NCBI RefSeq assembly: GCF_900142715.1
Contig: NZ_FRBX01000001.1
Location: 310,001 to 374,000, forward strand
Source of the DNA: Flavobacterium pectinovorum
GTDB taxonomy: Bacteria; Bacteroidota; Bacteroidia; Flavobacteriales; Flavobacteriaceae
Direction: 5' to 3'
Length of the DNA: 64,000 nt
Both the position numbers and the translations under genes were made by a program. Shown piece after piece: positions 32,910 to 41,772 of this stretch; position 1 is the stretch's first letter, and every line of letters begins with the position of its first letter. The notes beneath the pieces were generated by a model that saw nothing but the letters and a program-made list of their open reading frames with translations, was not told the DNA's origin and did no database searches.

Positions 32910-35900
32910 ATGCGTAAACTTTCCTGGTTCTTTTTACTCCAATTTGTCCTTTTTTCGACCATAGTTTCGGCACAAAAATCAGCTATATATACTTACGATT
33001 TAAAGGATTTTGACAAAGCACTGGCTTTATATAATGACAAACAATACGCTTCGGCACAACATATTTTTGAGTATGTAAAAAACCACGCCACGACTGAAGA
33101 AGTTCAGTCAGATTGTGCTTATTATATCGCAAATTGCGCCATTAGGACCAATCAGGCAAATGCCGATGAATTGATGGAAAAATTCGTTGCAGATTATCCA
33201 ACAAGTACCAAACAAAATCAGGCATATATAGAGGTTGCTCATTTTTTCTTCGAACAGGGAAATTACCCAAAATCCCTGCAATGGTTCGACAGAGTGGATG
33301 AAAGTTATATGAGTAAATCTGATCAGGATAAATTTAATTTCCAGAAAGGATATAGCTATTTTAATGCTAAAAATAAAAAAGAAGCTACAACGTATTTTAA
33401 CAAAGTCGTGAATTCACCGGAATTTGGTTCGCAAGCCAAATACTATTTAGGTTTTATGGCTTATGAAGGCGACGATTATAAAGAAGCTACCAAATATTTT
33501 GACGAAGTTTCAGGCGAAGAAAAATACAAAGAAAAGCTTTCCTATTTTCAGGCTGATATGAATTTTAAATTAGGAAATTTTCAAAAAGCAATCGATTTGG
33601 GACAGGCTGCGATGAGTAAATCGAATGAACTTGAAAAATCGGAACTGAATAAAATTATCGGAGAAAGTTATTTCAACCTAAAACAATACGGTAAAGCAAT
33701 TCCGTATTTAGAGCAATACGCAGGCCGAAAAGGAAAATGGAATAATACCGATTTTTACCAATTAGGTTACGCTTATTACGAACAAAAAGAATATGAAAAA
33801 GCCATTTCACAATTCAATAAAATTATTGAAGGAAAAGATTTCGTGGCACAAAACGCGTATTATCATTTAGGTTTGGCGTATTTAAATACAGGCAAAAAGC
33901 AAGAAGCTTTAAATGCTTTTAAAAATGCTTCTGAAATGGATTTTAACGCACAAATTCAGGAAGATGCAGCTTTAAATTACGCTAAATTAAGTTATGAAAT
34001 AGGAAATGCTTATCAAACCGTTCCGGGAATTTTACTTGATTTCTTAAAAAAATACCCAAATAATCCAAGCAAAGCCGAAGTAGAAAAATTATTAGTAGAC
34101 TCTTATATTTCTTCTAAAAACTACAAAGAAGCTTTGGTTTTATTAGAGAAAAACAGAACACCGGAGAATAAATTAGCGTACCAAAAAGTGCTTTTTTACA
34201 GAGGTTTGGAATTATATAATGAATCAGATTATTCAGAAGCATTAAAGATGTTTAATGGGGCAGTTAAAGAACAAAAAAATCCGGAGTATACAGCTCGTGC
34301 AACTTTTTGGAAAGCTGAATGTGAATATCTTAAAGACGATTTTCAGGCGGCTTTAATAAGCTATAAACAGTTTGCAGGTTTATCAGGAGCTAAAACTACA
34401 GACGAATACAAAAACATCAATTATAATATTGGATACACGTATTTTAAATTGAAAGAATACGATCAGGCAGCCAATTCATTTCAGGCGCAGATTGATAATT
34501 CAAAACAAGATAAAGTTCGCTTAAACGATTCTTATTTACGTTTGGGTGATTGCCGATTTGTAACTTCTAAGTACAGTCAGGCGATGGAAGCTTACGCAAA
34601 AGCAATTGAAGCGAAAGGTGTTGATGCAGATTATGCGCAGTTTCAAAAAGCGATTTCGTACGGATTTATGTCGAGAAACGATAAGAAAATCGATGAGTTG
34701 AATAATTTCCTTCAGATGTATAAAAAATCAGAATATCGTGATGATGTTTTGTTCGAATTGGCCAATACTTATGTAACAGACAAAAAGAACGATCAGGCAA
34801 TAAAAACCTACGATCAGTTAATTTCTGAATATAAAAATGGTTCATTTACTTCAAAATCAATTTTAAGACAAGGTTTAATTTATTACAATTCAGATCGTGA
34901 TGATCAGGCTTTGGTAAAATTTAAAAAAGTAGCGGCAGAATTTCCTAAAACTCCCGAAGCTTTAGAAGCAGTTTCTACAGCAAGATTAATCTATGTAGAT
35001 TCAGGAAAAGTGGATGAATATGCAACCTGGGTACGTACTTTAGACTTTGTTGCCGTAACAGATGTTGATTTGGATAACGATACTTACGAAGGTGCTTTTA
35101 AACAATACAGTCAAAACAACAGCAAACAGGCAATCGTTGGTTTTACAGGATATGTTACCAAATTCCCATCAGGAATGCATGCGCTTGAAGCTAATTTTTA
35201 TCTGGCACAATTGCTTTATGCAGAAGGTTCAGAAACAAAATCGGTTGCTAATTATCAATACGTAATTGGTCAGCCAAGAAACGAATTTACAGAACAGGCA
35301 TTGACGAGATTATCTCAAATTTTCTTAAAAGCGAAAGACTGCGATAAATCGATTCCGGTTTTACTGCGATTAGAAAATGAAGCAGACTATCCTCAAAATA
35401 AAAGTTTTGCTCAGGCAAATTTGATGAAATGTTATTATGACAAAAAAGATTATGACAATTCAGTTGTTTATGCTGACAAAGTGTTACAGAATGCAAAAGC
35501 AGATGCCAATGTAAAATCGGATGCACAAATTATCGTGGCGCGTGCCGCAATGCAAACCGGCGACGAAGACAAGGCAAAAGCAGCTTACGCTAAATTATCG
35601 GCGACATCAAAAGGAGAATTGGCGGCAGAAGCGTTGTATTATGATGCTTATTTTAAAACGAAAGAAGGCAAATTTGATGCATCGAATGTTGCGGTTCAAA
35701 AATTGGCTAAAAATTATTCTGGTTACAAATATTACGGAGCAAAAAGTTTAGTCTTGATGGCAAAAAACTTTTACGGATTAAAAGACAGTTATCAGGCAAC
35801 TTATATTTTGGATAACGTAATAAACAATTTTACAGATTATCCGGATGTGGTTGAAGAAGCAAAAAGAGAATTAAGCGCTATCAAATTGGAAGAGTCTAAA

Positions 35901-35924
35901 ACCAATTCGTCGATTACTAAGTAA
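32910..35924 (+). CDS. Large exported TPR protein
   Basis: This is a 1004-residue protein with a signal peptide at residues 1-22 (ending IVSAQ). It is almost entirely tetratricopeptide repeats: helical pairs with the 'A..Y..G..y...g.y..A...f' rhythm, for example YYIANCAIRTNQANADEL, 'YQLGYAYYEQKEYEKAISQF' and 'YNIGYTYFKLKEYDQAANSF', from about residue 25 to the end. Such repeats bind partner proteins, so a periplasmic scaffold role is likely. It precedes phzF and then a plugless outer-membrane barrel; the TPR and barrel proteins probably work together, with phzF and its repeats as an intruder. It has a TACATTTG promoter. Confidence 0.9.
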   Translation: MRKLSWFFLLQFVLFSTIVSAQKSAIYTYDLKDFDKALALYNDKQYASAQHIFEYVKNHATTEEVQSDCAYYIANCAIRTNQANADELMEKFVADYPTSTKQNQAYIEVAHFFFEQGNYPKSLQWFDRVDESYMSKSDQDKFNFQKGYSYFNAKNKKEATTYFNKVVNSPEFGSQAKYYLGFMAYEGDDYKEATKYFDEVSGEEKYKEKLSYFQADMNFKLGNFQKAIDLGQAAMSKSNELEKSELNKIIGESYFNLKQYGKAIPYLEQYAGRKGKWNNTDFYQLGYAYYEQKEYEKAISQFNKIIEGKDFVAQNAYYHLGLAYLNTGKKQEALNAFKNASEMDFNAQIQEDAALNYAKLSYEIGNAYQTVPGILLDFLKKYPNNPSKAEVEKLLVDSYISSKNYKEALVLLEKNRTPENKLAYQKVLFYRGLELYNESDYSEALKMFNGAVKEQKNPEYTARATFWKAECEYLKDDFQAALISYKQFAGLSGAKTTDEYKNINYNIGYTYFKLKEYDQAANSFQAQIDNSKQDKVRLNDSYLRLGDCRFVTSKYSQAMEAYAKAIEAKGVDADYAQFQKAISYGFMSRNDKKIDELNNFLQMYKKSEYRDDVLFELANTYVTDKKNDQAIKTYDQLISEYKNGSFTSKSILRQGLIYYNSDRDDQALVKFKKVAAEFPKTPEALEAVSTARLIYVDSGKVDEYATWVRTLDFVAVTDVDLDNDTYEGAFKQYSQNNSKQAIVGFTGYVTKFPSGMHALEANFYLAQLLYAEGSETKSVANYQYVIGQPRNEFTEQALTRLSQIFLKAKDCDKSIPVLLRLENEADYPQNKSFAQANLMKCYYDKKDYDNSVVYADKVLQNAKADANVKSDAQIIVARAAMQTGDEDKAKAAYAKLSATSKGELAAEALYYDAYFKTKEGKFDASNVAVQKLAKNYSGYKYYGAKSLVLMAKNFYGLKDSYQATYILDNVINNFTDYPDVVEEAKRELSAIKLEESKTNSSITK

Positions 35925-35929
35925 GAAGC

Positions 35930-36040
35930 AAGAAAATAGAGCAAAGAGTATAGAAAATAGAATAAAGAAAATAGAATAAAGAAGATAGATATAAGAGCAA
36001 AGATTGGAAAGTCTATTCTCTATATTCTATTCTCTTAAAA
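35930..36040. repeat. Degenerate period-7 array with inverted arm, upstream of phzF
   Basis: The purine-rich arm reads ATAGAAA ATAGAAT AAAGAAA ATAGAAT AAAGAAG ATAGATA in 7-base steps from about 35950. The pyrimidine arm GTCTATT CTCTATA TTCTATT CTCT (about 36011-36036) is its inverse, giving an imperfect hairpin of about 100 bases. It is not coding. Confidence 0.65.
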
Positions 36041-36053
36041 TCTTTTAAGAAAA

Positions 36054-36917
36054 ATGAGTTTACCTTTTTATATAGTTGATGTTTTTACAGATAAAAAATA
36101 TGCCGGAAATCAGTTGGCAGTTTTTTTAGATGCCGGAAATTTGAGTTCGGAAGAAATGCAAAAGATTGCGCGCGAAATTAATTTTGCCGAAAGTACTTTT
36201 GTAACCAAGCTTGATAAAGAAAATAATAAGGCAGAAATTAAAATATTTACACCATCTCAGGAAATGCAGTTTGCGGGTCATCCGATAATTGGAACTTCAT
36301 GGGTTTTGATCAATAAAATATTTGATAATTCTCCTGAAAGCATAACATTAAATGTTCCGATTGGACCAATTTCAATTCATCAGTCGAGTGATTTGATTTG
36401 GTTAAAAGCGGCACAGCCAAAATTCTGGGATGTTTTTTCGAAAGAAGATTTCCCATCGTTTAGTAATCTGAAAAAAGAAGATTTCGAAAATCAGTTTCCA
36501 ATTCAGGAAGTTACAACCGGGAGCGCTTTTGTCATGGTTGGATTAAGCAGTAAAAGAGCATTGGAAAATTTGGTTTTAGATAAGGATAAAACAGATGAAT
36601 GGCTGAAAAAGCATTGCAAAACAACACACAGAGGTTTGTATTTTTATTATTTGGAAGGCTCAAAACTGTTCAGCAGAATGCTGTGTATTGAACATAATCA
36701 GTTAGTTGAAGATGCAGCAACAGGAAGTGCAAGTACATGTCTTCAGGCTTTTCTTTTGAAATATCATAAACCTGAATTTGAATTAATCAATTATCAGGGA
36801 GATTATATCAACCGTCCGTCGCAAATTCATTTTAAAGGAAAATTAACCGAAAACGAATTTGATATTAAAATAGGAGGGAATGCCCAGTTTGTCGCAAAAG
36901 GGGAGTGGGAGGTTTAA
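36054..36917 (+). CDS. PhzF-family isomerase
   Basis: This is a 287-residue protein of the PhzF/diaminopimelate-epimerase fold. It has two similar halves: 'FYIVDVFTDKKYAGNQLAVF' with 'NFAESTFV' (the catalytic Glu of the NFAES motif, residues 44-48), a 'FAGHPIIGT' motif, and in the second half 'EDAATGSASTCLQAF'. The family catalyses isomerisations such as the phenazine-pathway step, but most members have no known substrate. There is no phenazine gene nearby. It is flanked on both sides by period-7 repeat arrays and separates two genes that appear functionally linked. Confidence 0.88.
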   Translation: MSLPFYIVDVFTDKKYAGNQLAVFLDAGNLSSEEMQKIAREINFAESTFVTKLDKENNKAEIKIFTPSQEMQFAGHPIIGTSWVLINKIFDNSPESITLNVPIGPISIHQSSDLIWLKAAQPKFWDVFSKEDFPSFSNLKKEDFENQFPIQEVTTGSAFVMVGLSSKRALENLVLDKDKTDEWLKKHCKTTHRGLYFYYLEGSKLFSRMLCIEHNQLVEDAATGSASTCLQAFLLKYHKPEFELINYQGDYINRPSQIHFKGKLTENEFDIKIGGNAQFVAKGEWEV

Positions 36918-36919
36918 TT

Positions 36920-37100
36920 AAGAATATAGAATAAAGAGAATAGAATAAAGAAAATAGATTTTAGAATAAAGAACATAGAGAATAGAATATAGATTTAAAA
37001 ATAAAAAAAAACAAAGAGTTGAAAGAATCAAGATGTAGGCAAAAGTCTATTTTCTTTATTATTTTCTCTATACTCTTAAATCTCTATACTCTCAAAAAAA
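36920..37100. repeat. Degenerate period-7 array with inverted arm, downstream of phzF
   Basis: From about 36924 it reads ATAGAAT AAAGAGA ATAGAAT AAAGAAA ATAGATT TTAGAAT AAAGAAC ATAGAGA ATAGAAT in 7-base steps. The inverse arm is GTCTATT TTCTTTA TTATTTT CTCTATA CTCTTAA at about 37043-37080. It is the same type as the array before phzF. It is not coding. Confidence 0.65.
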
Positions 37101-37106
37101 ATAAAT

Positions 37107-38861
37107 ATGAAAATTAATTTCCAGAATAAAACTATCATTTTGATTTTGCTGTTTGTTTTTCAGCTTTCGTTTGCACAAAAGAAAGAAGAAACCATTGGTA
37201 CTGAAACTGTAAATGTGGTAAAACCTTATTCGCCAACAATATCGGATGCTTTTAAAGTAAAAGAAACACCATCGTTGGACGACTCGGGGAATCAGGCAAA
37301 AGAAACTATAAAATACAGTATATTATCAGTTCCTGTAGCGTCAACATTTACTCCATCAAAAGGTAAAGCAGCCGGTGTTGATAAATCAAAACAAGAACGT
37401 TTATTTAATAATTATGCGACTTTGGGTGTTGGAAATTATGGTACATTAAATGCTGAATTATTCGTTACACAGGATTTGGGAAATAACGATTATGTTGCGG
37501 GAATGTTTCGCCATCACTCATCGCAAGGCGGAATTAAAGATGTGTTTTTGAATGATGAATTTTATGATACAGCATTAAATGTGGGTTACGGACAAAACAA
37601 TCGCGATATGTCATGGAATATTGATTTAGGATATCAAAATCAAATTTACAATTGGTATGGTTTACCGGTCGATTTTGGCTCAACTTTATTGCCGCAGGAT
37701 CGTTTTATTTTAATAGATAAAATTAATCCTAATCATTCTTATAATACTATTTCTTTAGGAGGAAACATCGATTTTACAGACGGAATTTTTAGTAAAGTTG
37801 CTACGAGATTTACACATTTCTCGGATAGTTTTTCTTCTTCAGAAAATCGTTTTTACGTAAAACCGACTTTTAAAGTTGATGTTATGGATCAGTCAATTAA
37901 CACTAATGTTATTATTGATCACGTAAGCGGAAGTTTTGAGAATAATTATTTTCAAAATAGCGGACAACCTATAAAATACAGTCTTACTAATTTTGGAGTT
38001 GAACCAAGTTTTGTTGTGAATGAAAATGACTGGACTTTAGAATTGGGAGCGGGATTATATTATGGATTAGATTCTGAAAACAGCGGAAACAAGTTTTATA
38101 TCTATCCAAAAGTAAATGCTTCGTATAAATTGGTTGGAGATTTAATGATTTTTTACACGGGAGTAAATGGTGGTTTAAATCAAAATTCATATGCTGATTT
38201 TGTTACCGAAAATCCGTTTTTGTCACCAACTTTAAACATGAGACCATCAAGTACGCAATACAATGTTTTTGCAGGTTTAAAAGGTAAATTAGCAAATAAT
38301 GTAAGCTATAATTTGACAGGGTCTTATTTGAATGAAAAAGATAAAGCTTTGTTTAAAAGCAATGATTATACAGAAGATATTACAAATCAAAATTATGCTT
38401 ACGGAAATTCGTTTGGAGTTATTTATGAAGACATCAGAACTTTTCGTTTTTACGGAGAATTAAAAGCTGATTTTTCTGAAAATGTAACTTTCGGAATCAA
38501 CGGAACCTTCAATAGTTATAAAACAGATGGCCAGTTAGAAGCATGGAATTTACCAACTATGAAGTTAAGTTCTAGTCTGGATGTAAATATTACAAAACAA
38601 TGGTACGCTGGTTTAAATGTTTTTTATGTGGGAGAACGTAAGGACATGCAATCTAACTTAGATTTACCTACAGAACCAACTGTAGTTTCGTTAAAAAGTT
38701 ATTTTGATGCGAATGCTCATTTGGGATATAAATTCAGCGATCGTTTGACTTTCTTCTTAAAATTAAATAATATCGGAAATCAGGCTTACGAAAAATGGTT
38801 AAATTATCCTGTTCAGGGATTCCAGGTTTTAGGCGGAGCAAATTATAAATTCGACTTTTAG
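37107..38861 (+). CDS. TonB-receptor-like outer-membrane beta-barrel without a plug
   Basis: This is a 584-residue protein with a signal peptide (residues 1-22, ending LSFAQ). A short N-terminal part 'GTETVNVVKPYSPTISDAF' is followed by a beta-barrel of alternating amphipathic strands from about residue 95, ending with the TonB-receptor-type C-terminus 'FFLKLNNIGNQAYEKWLNYP' and 'QVLGGANYKFDF' (terminal Phe). The usual plug domain (about 130 residues) is missing or reduced, so it may be a passive barrel or work with a partner, for example the upstream TPR protein. It is probably co-transcribed with phzF or has a promoter in the repeat-bearing gap. Confidence 0.82.
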   Translation: MKINFQNKTIILILLFVFQLSFAQKKEETIGTETVNVVKPYSPTISDAFKVKETPSLDDSGNQAKETIKYSILSVPVASTFTPSKGKAAGVDKSKQERLFNNYATLGVGNYGTLNAELFVTQDLGNNDYVAGMFRHHSSQGGIKDVFLNDEFYDTALNVGYGQNNRDMSWNIDLGYQNQIYNWYGLPVDFGSTLLPQDRFILIDKINPNHSYNTISLGGNIDFTDGIFSKVATRFTHFSDSFSSSENRFYVKPTFKVDVMDQSINTNVIIDHVSGSFENNYFQNSGQPIKYSLTNFGVEPSFVVNENDWTLELGAGLYYGLDSENSGNKFYIYPKVNASYKLVGDLMIFYTGVNGGLNQNSYADFVTENPFLSPTLNMRPSSTQYNVFAGLKGKLANNVSYNLTGSYLNEKDKALFKSNDYTEDITNQNYAYGNSFGVIYEDIRTFRFYGELKADFSENVTFGINGTFNSYKTDGQLEAWNLPTMKLSSSLDVNITKQWYAGLNVFYVGERKDMQSNLDLPTEPTVVSLKSYFDANAHLGYKFSDRLTFFLKLNNIGNQAYEKWLNYPVQGFQVLGGANYKFDF

Positions 38862-38865
38862 TTTT

Positions 38866-39006
38866 TTGCCGCGAAGGCGCTAAGGCACGAAGATTTTTTT
38901 TAAAATTTTTAAGCCACGAATTCACCAATTTAGATTAATCTTATTTGTGAATTTGTGGCTTACTTTTTTTTACGATCTTTGCGACTTAGCGCCTTTGTGG
39001 CAAAAT
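38866..39006. repeat. Nested double hairpin repeat, about 140 bases
   Basis: Outer imperfect arms: 38866-38894 (TTGCCGCGAAGGCGCTAAGG...) pairs with 38972-39005 (...CTTAGCGCCTTTGTGGCAA). Inner arms: AAGCCACGAATTCACCAAT (38911-38929) pairs with the complement at 38944-38962. It does not code and ends about 4 bases before the ATG of the next gene. Confidence 0.72.
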
Positions 39007-39009
39007 ATT

Positions 39010-39459
39010 ATGACATTTAAGCAAAAAATACATTCTTATTATTTACAAATGGTTCAGGACCGAATAGATGTTTTTAGAGACATGATTTCGGCTTTGACCG
39101 AAGATTCTAAAAACGATGCCAAAGGTTCTGCCGGCGATAAGCATGAAACGGCTTTGTCGATGATGCATATCGAACAGGAAAAACTAACCAATAAATTAAA
39201 AGAAGCTATAACTCAAAAAGCTATTTTAGATAAAATAGACCCCTCAAAAACAACGGAGAATATTATTTCAGGCAGTTTGGTTAAAGCAAACGGAATTCAT
39301 TTGTATTTGAGTGTTGCACTTCCTAAAATTACAATTGACGGTATAAATGTAATTGCGCTTTCTCCGCAATCTCCTTTGGGGGCACATTTAATGGGGAATA
39401 AGGTTGGGTTTCAATTTGAGATTAATAAAACGCATTATACTATTGAGAGTGTTTTGTAG
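39010..39459 (+). CDS. GreA/GreB C-terminal-like protein
   Basis: This is a 149-residue cytosolic protein, taken from the ATG at 39010. An upstream ATG at 38947 was rejected because the extension would be encoded inside a hairpin repeat. An N-terminal coiled coil of about 85 residues ('FKQKIHSYYLQMVQDRIDVF', 'MMHIEQEKLTNKLKEAITQK') is followed by a C-terminal 'GSLVKANGIHLYLSVALPKI' and 'ALSPQSPLGAHLMGNKVGFQF', which matches the GreA/B C-terminal FKBP-like domain ('SP.g.aLlGk..GD'). Gre factors rescue backtracked RNA polymerase. The acidic tip of the coiled coil expected of a true cleavage factor was not located, so function is uncertain. Confidence 0.6.
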   Translation: MTFKQKIHSYYLQMVQDRIDVFRDMISALTEDSKNDAKGSAGDKHETALSMMHIEQEKLTNKLKEAITQKAILDKIDPSKTTENIISGSLVKANGIHLYLSVALPKITIDGINVIALSPQSPLGAHLMGNKVGFQFEINKTHYTIESVL

Positions 39460-39858
39460 ATAAAGATTCTATAAGACCTTTGTCAAAGTTTTAAACTTTG
39501 ACAAAGGTGCGCATGCGCACAATCTTGTTATCCTTCGTTTCTCAGATGAAAAAACGTAAACAATAATTTCAGAACAACTGTGATTCGTTTCCTTAACAAT
39601 CTTTCATCATATCTTAAATATCCGAAAGTATAATTCAAAGAATCATCAAAAACAGTAAATTTTATCGTTGTTTTACTTCAAAAATTAAAATTTTCAAGTT
39701 CGGGGCGTTTTTTTATGCTAAAATTTTACATTTAATATGTAAAATTAAGTTTATGGTTTAAAATTATAACTGAAATAGGTCTTTGTGTTTTTCAATTATA
39801 ACCAATACCGCATCTTTGCCCTATCAAAATAAAATTTACAAATAAAAAATATATAATT
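39460..39858. other. Intergenic region upstream of asnB
   Basis: This is 399 bases with no coding frame of note. It contains the two overlapping perfect palindromes at 39476-39520. A weak promoter-like CATCTTTG at 39811-39818 (TAnnTTTG with C for T) precedes asnB. I see no other structure. Confidence 0.5.
39476..39520. repeat. 33-bp palindrome plus overlapping 14-bp palindrome
   Basis: ACCTTTGTCAAAGTTT (39476-39491) and its complement (39493-39508) surround one T. The 14-base GTGCGCATGCGCAC (39507-39520) is self-complementary and overlaps it by two bases. The TTTGTCAAAGTTT core recurs at 63892-63924. Confidence 0.75.
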
Positions 39859-41535
39859 ATGTGCGGAATCGTATGTGCCTTTGATCTAAAACAAAAAGCA
39901 GAAACCTTAAGACCTCAAGTATTAGAAATGTCTAAAATCATTCGTCACCGTGGACCAGACTGGAGCGGGATTTATAGCAATGATAAAGCAATTCTTTCTC
40001 ACGAGCGTTTGGCGATTGTTGATCCGGCTTCGGGAAAACAGCCTTTATTTACAGAAGATAAAAAATTGGTTTTGGCTGCAAATGGTGAAATATACAACCA
40101 CAGAGAATTACGCAAACAATTTGAAGGAAAATATAACTTTCAGACTGAAAGTGACTGCGAAGTTATTTTGGCACTTTACCAGGAAAAAGGACCTCACTTT
40201 ATTGATGAAATGAACGGAATCTTTGGATTTGCAATTTATGATGTTGAGAAAGATGAGTATTTTATTGCTCGTGATCATATGGGAATTATTCCATTATACA
40301 TTGGGTGGGATCAGCATGGAACTTTTTATGTTGCTTCTGAATTAAAAGCTTTAGAAGGATATTGTACAAAAATCCAATTGTTTCCTCCGGGACATTATAT
40401 GACGAGTAAAGATGGCGAATTTGTACAATGGTATAAAAGAGACTGGACAGAATATGATGCAGTAAAAGACAACGAAACAAGTATTCCTGCTATTAAAGAA
40501 GCTTTAGAAGCAGCGGTTCACAGACAATTGATGAGTGATGTTCCTTACGGAGTTTTACTTTCTGGAGGTTTAGATTCGTCTATTACTTCGGCTGTAGCCA
40601 AAAAATTTGCGCAAAAACGTATTGAATCTGATGATACTACAGATGCCTGGTATCCACAATTGCACTCTTTTTCAGTTGGATTGGATGGTTCTCCTGATTT
40701 AGCTGCAGCTCAAATCGTTGCAAAACATATCGGAACAATTCACCACGAAATTAAATTTACAATTCAGGAAGGTTTAGATGCCGTTCGTGATGTAATTTAC
40801 AACTTGGAGACTTATGATGTAACTACGGTAAGAGCTTCAACACCAATGTGGTTAATGGCGAGAGTTATTAAATCAATGGGAATTAAAATGGTGCTTTCGG
40901 GTGAAGGTGCAGATGAGTTGTTTGGAGGTTATTTATATTTCCACAAAGCACCGAACGCAAGAGAATTTCACGAAGAAAACGTTCGTAAATTAGGTAAATT
41001 ACATATGTACGATTGTTTGCGTGCCAACAAAAGTTTGGCAGCTTGGGGAATCGAAGGTCGTGTGCCGTTTTTAGATAAAGAATTTATGGATGTTGCGATG
41101 CGCATCAATCCACAAGATAAAATGATCAACAAAGAACACCCGATGGAGAAATGGGTTGTTCGTAAAGCTTTTGAAGACATGCTGCCTGAAAGTGTAGCAT
41201 GGAGACAAAAAGAGCAATTTTCTGATGGAGTAGGATACAGCTGGATTGATACTTTGAAAGAAGTGGTAGCTAAAGAAGTTTCAGATGAACAATTGGCAAA
41301 TGCGAAATATAAATTCCCGTTACAAACGCCAACTTCAAAAGAAGAATATTACTATCGTTCTATCTTTGCAGAACATTTCCCTAGTGATGCAGCTGCTTTA
41401 TGCGTGCCACAGGAAGCAAGTGTGGCTTGTAGTACAAAAATTGCGTTGGAGTGGGATGAAGCTTTCAAAAACATGAACGATCCTTCTGGTAGAGCGGTTG
41501 CAAGTGTGCATGATGATGCTTACGAAAAAGCATAA
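39859..41535 (+). CDS. asnB: Asparagine synthetase B (glutamine-hydrolysing)
   Basis: It makes asparagine from aspartate, ATP and glutamine. The 558-residue protein has an N-terminal Ntn glutaminase with the catalytic Cys2 directly after Met (MCGIVCAF), RHRGPDWSG, Arg in HERLAIVD, Asn in ANGEIYNH and Asp in SDCEVI. The C-terminal synthetase has the ATP P-loop SGGLDSS, 'LSGEGADELFGG' and 'WRQKEQFSDGVGYSWID'. All residues expected for coupling glutamine hydrolysis are present. It is followed by a terminator and then by a degenerate paralogue at 41773. Confidence 0.98.
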   Translation: MCGIVCAFDLKQKAETLRPQVLEMSKIIRHRGPDWSGIYSNDKAILSHERLAIVDPASGKQPLFTEDKKLVLAANGEIYNHRELRKQFEGKYNFQTESDCEVILALYQEKGPHFIDEMNGIFGFAIYDVEKDEYFIARDHMGIIPLYIGWDQHGTFYVASELKALEGYCTKIQLFPPGHYMTSKDGEFVQWYKRDWTEYDAVKDNETSIPAIKEALEAAVHRQLMSDVPYGVLLSGGLDSSITSAVAKKFAQKRIESDDTTDAWYPQLHSFSVGLDGSPDLAAAQIVAKHIGTIHHEIKFTIQEGLDAVRDVIYNLETYDVTTVRASTPMWLMARVIKSMGIKMVLSGEGADELFGGYLYFHKAPNAREFHEENVRKLGKLHMYDCLRANKSLAAWGIEGRVPFLDKEFMDVAMRINPQDKMINKEHPMEKWVVRKAFEDMLPESVAWRQKEQFSDGVGYSWIDTLKEVVAKEVSDEQLANAKYKFPLQTPTSKEEYYYRSIFAEHFPSDAAALCVPQEASVACSTKIALEWDEAFKNMNDPSGRAVASVHDDAYEKA

Positions 41536-41563
41536 ACTTAGTTACTTAATATTTTAGTTATTA

Positions 41564-41596
41564 GAAAAACGTTCTCAGTTTCTGAGGACGTTTTTC
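41564..41596 (+). terminator. Terminator downstream of asnB
   Basis: The arms GAAAAACGTTCTCAG (41564-41578) and CTGAGGACGTTTTTC (41582-41596) pair with one G-U wobble around TTT. The T run lies in the right arm. Confidence 0.85.
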
Positions 41597-41670
41597 TTGT
41601 CTAAAAATGTTAATTTGTAATATTTCAATTACTTGAAGATAATTATTAGCAATTATTTAACTTTCTTTTT

Positions 41671-41678
41671 TATATTTG
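41671..41678 (+). promoter_or_regulatory. -7 promoter element (TATATTTG) for the asnB paralogue
   Basis: TATATTTG, an exact consensus, lies 94 bases before the ATG at 41773. No strong TTG -33 was seen. With the terminator upstream, it indicates that the paralogue is transcribed separately. Confidence 0.6.
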
Positions 41679-41772
41679 ACATTCCCCAACAGAATATTTT
41701 AAATTTAGTTTTTTTTGCTAAAATAAACCTGCACCACTATTTAAAAAAATAAAGAATAAAAAATACAATCGT

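Noticed and set aside
35930..37100. Period-7 arrays considered as a CRISPR array
   Set aside because: The units are 7 bases and degenerate, with no repeat/spacer alternation and no cas genes nearby.
38947..39009. 21-codon N-terminal extension of the GreA/B-like protein
   Set aside because: It is encoded inside the nested hairpin repeat and has no family support; the ATG at 39010 is preferred.
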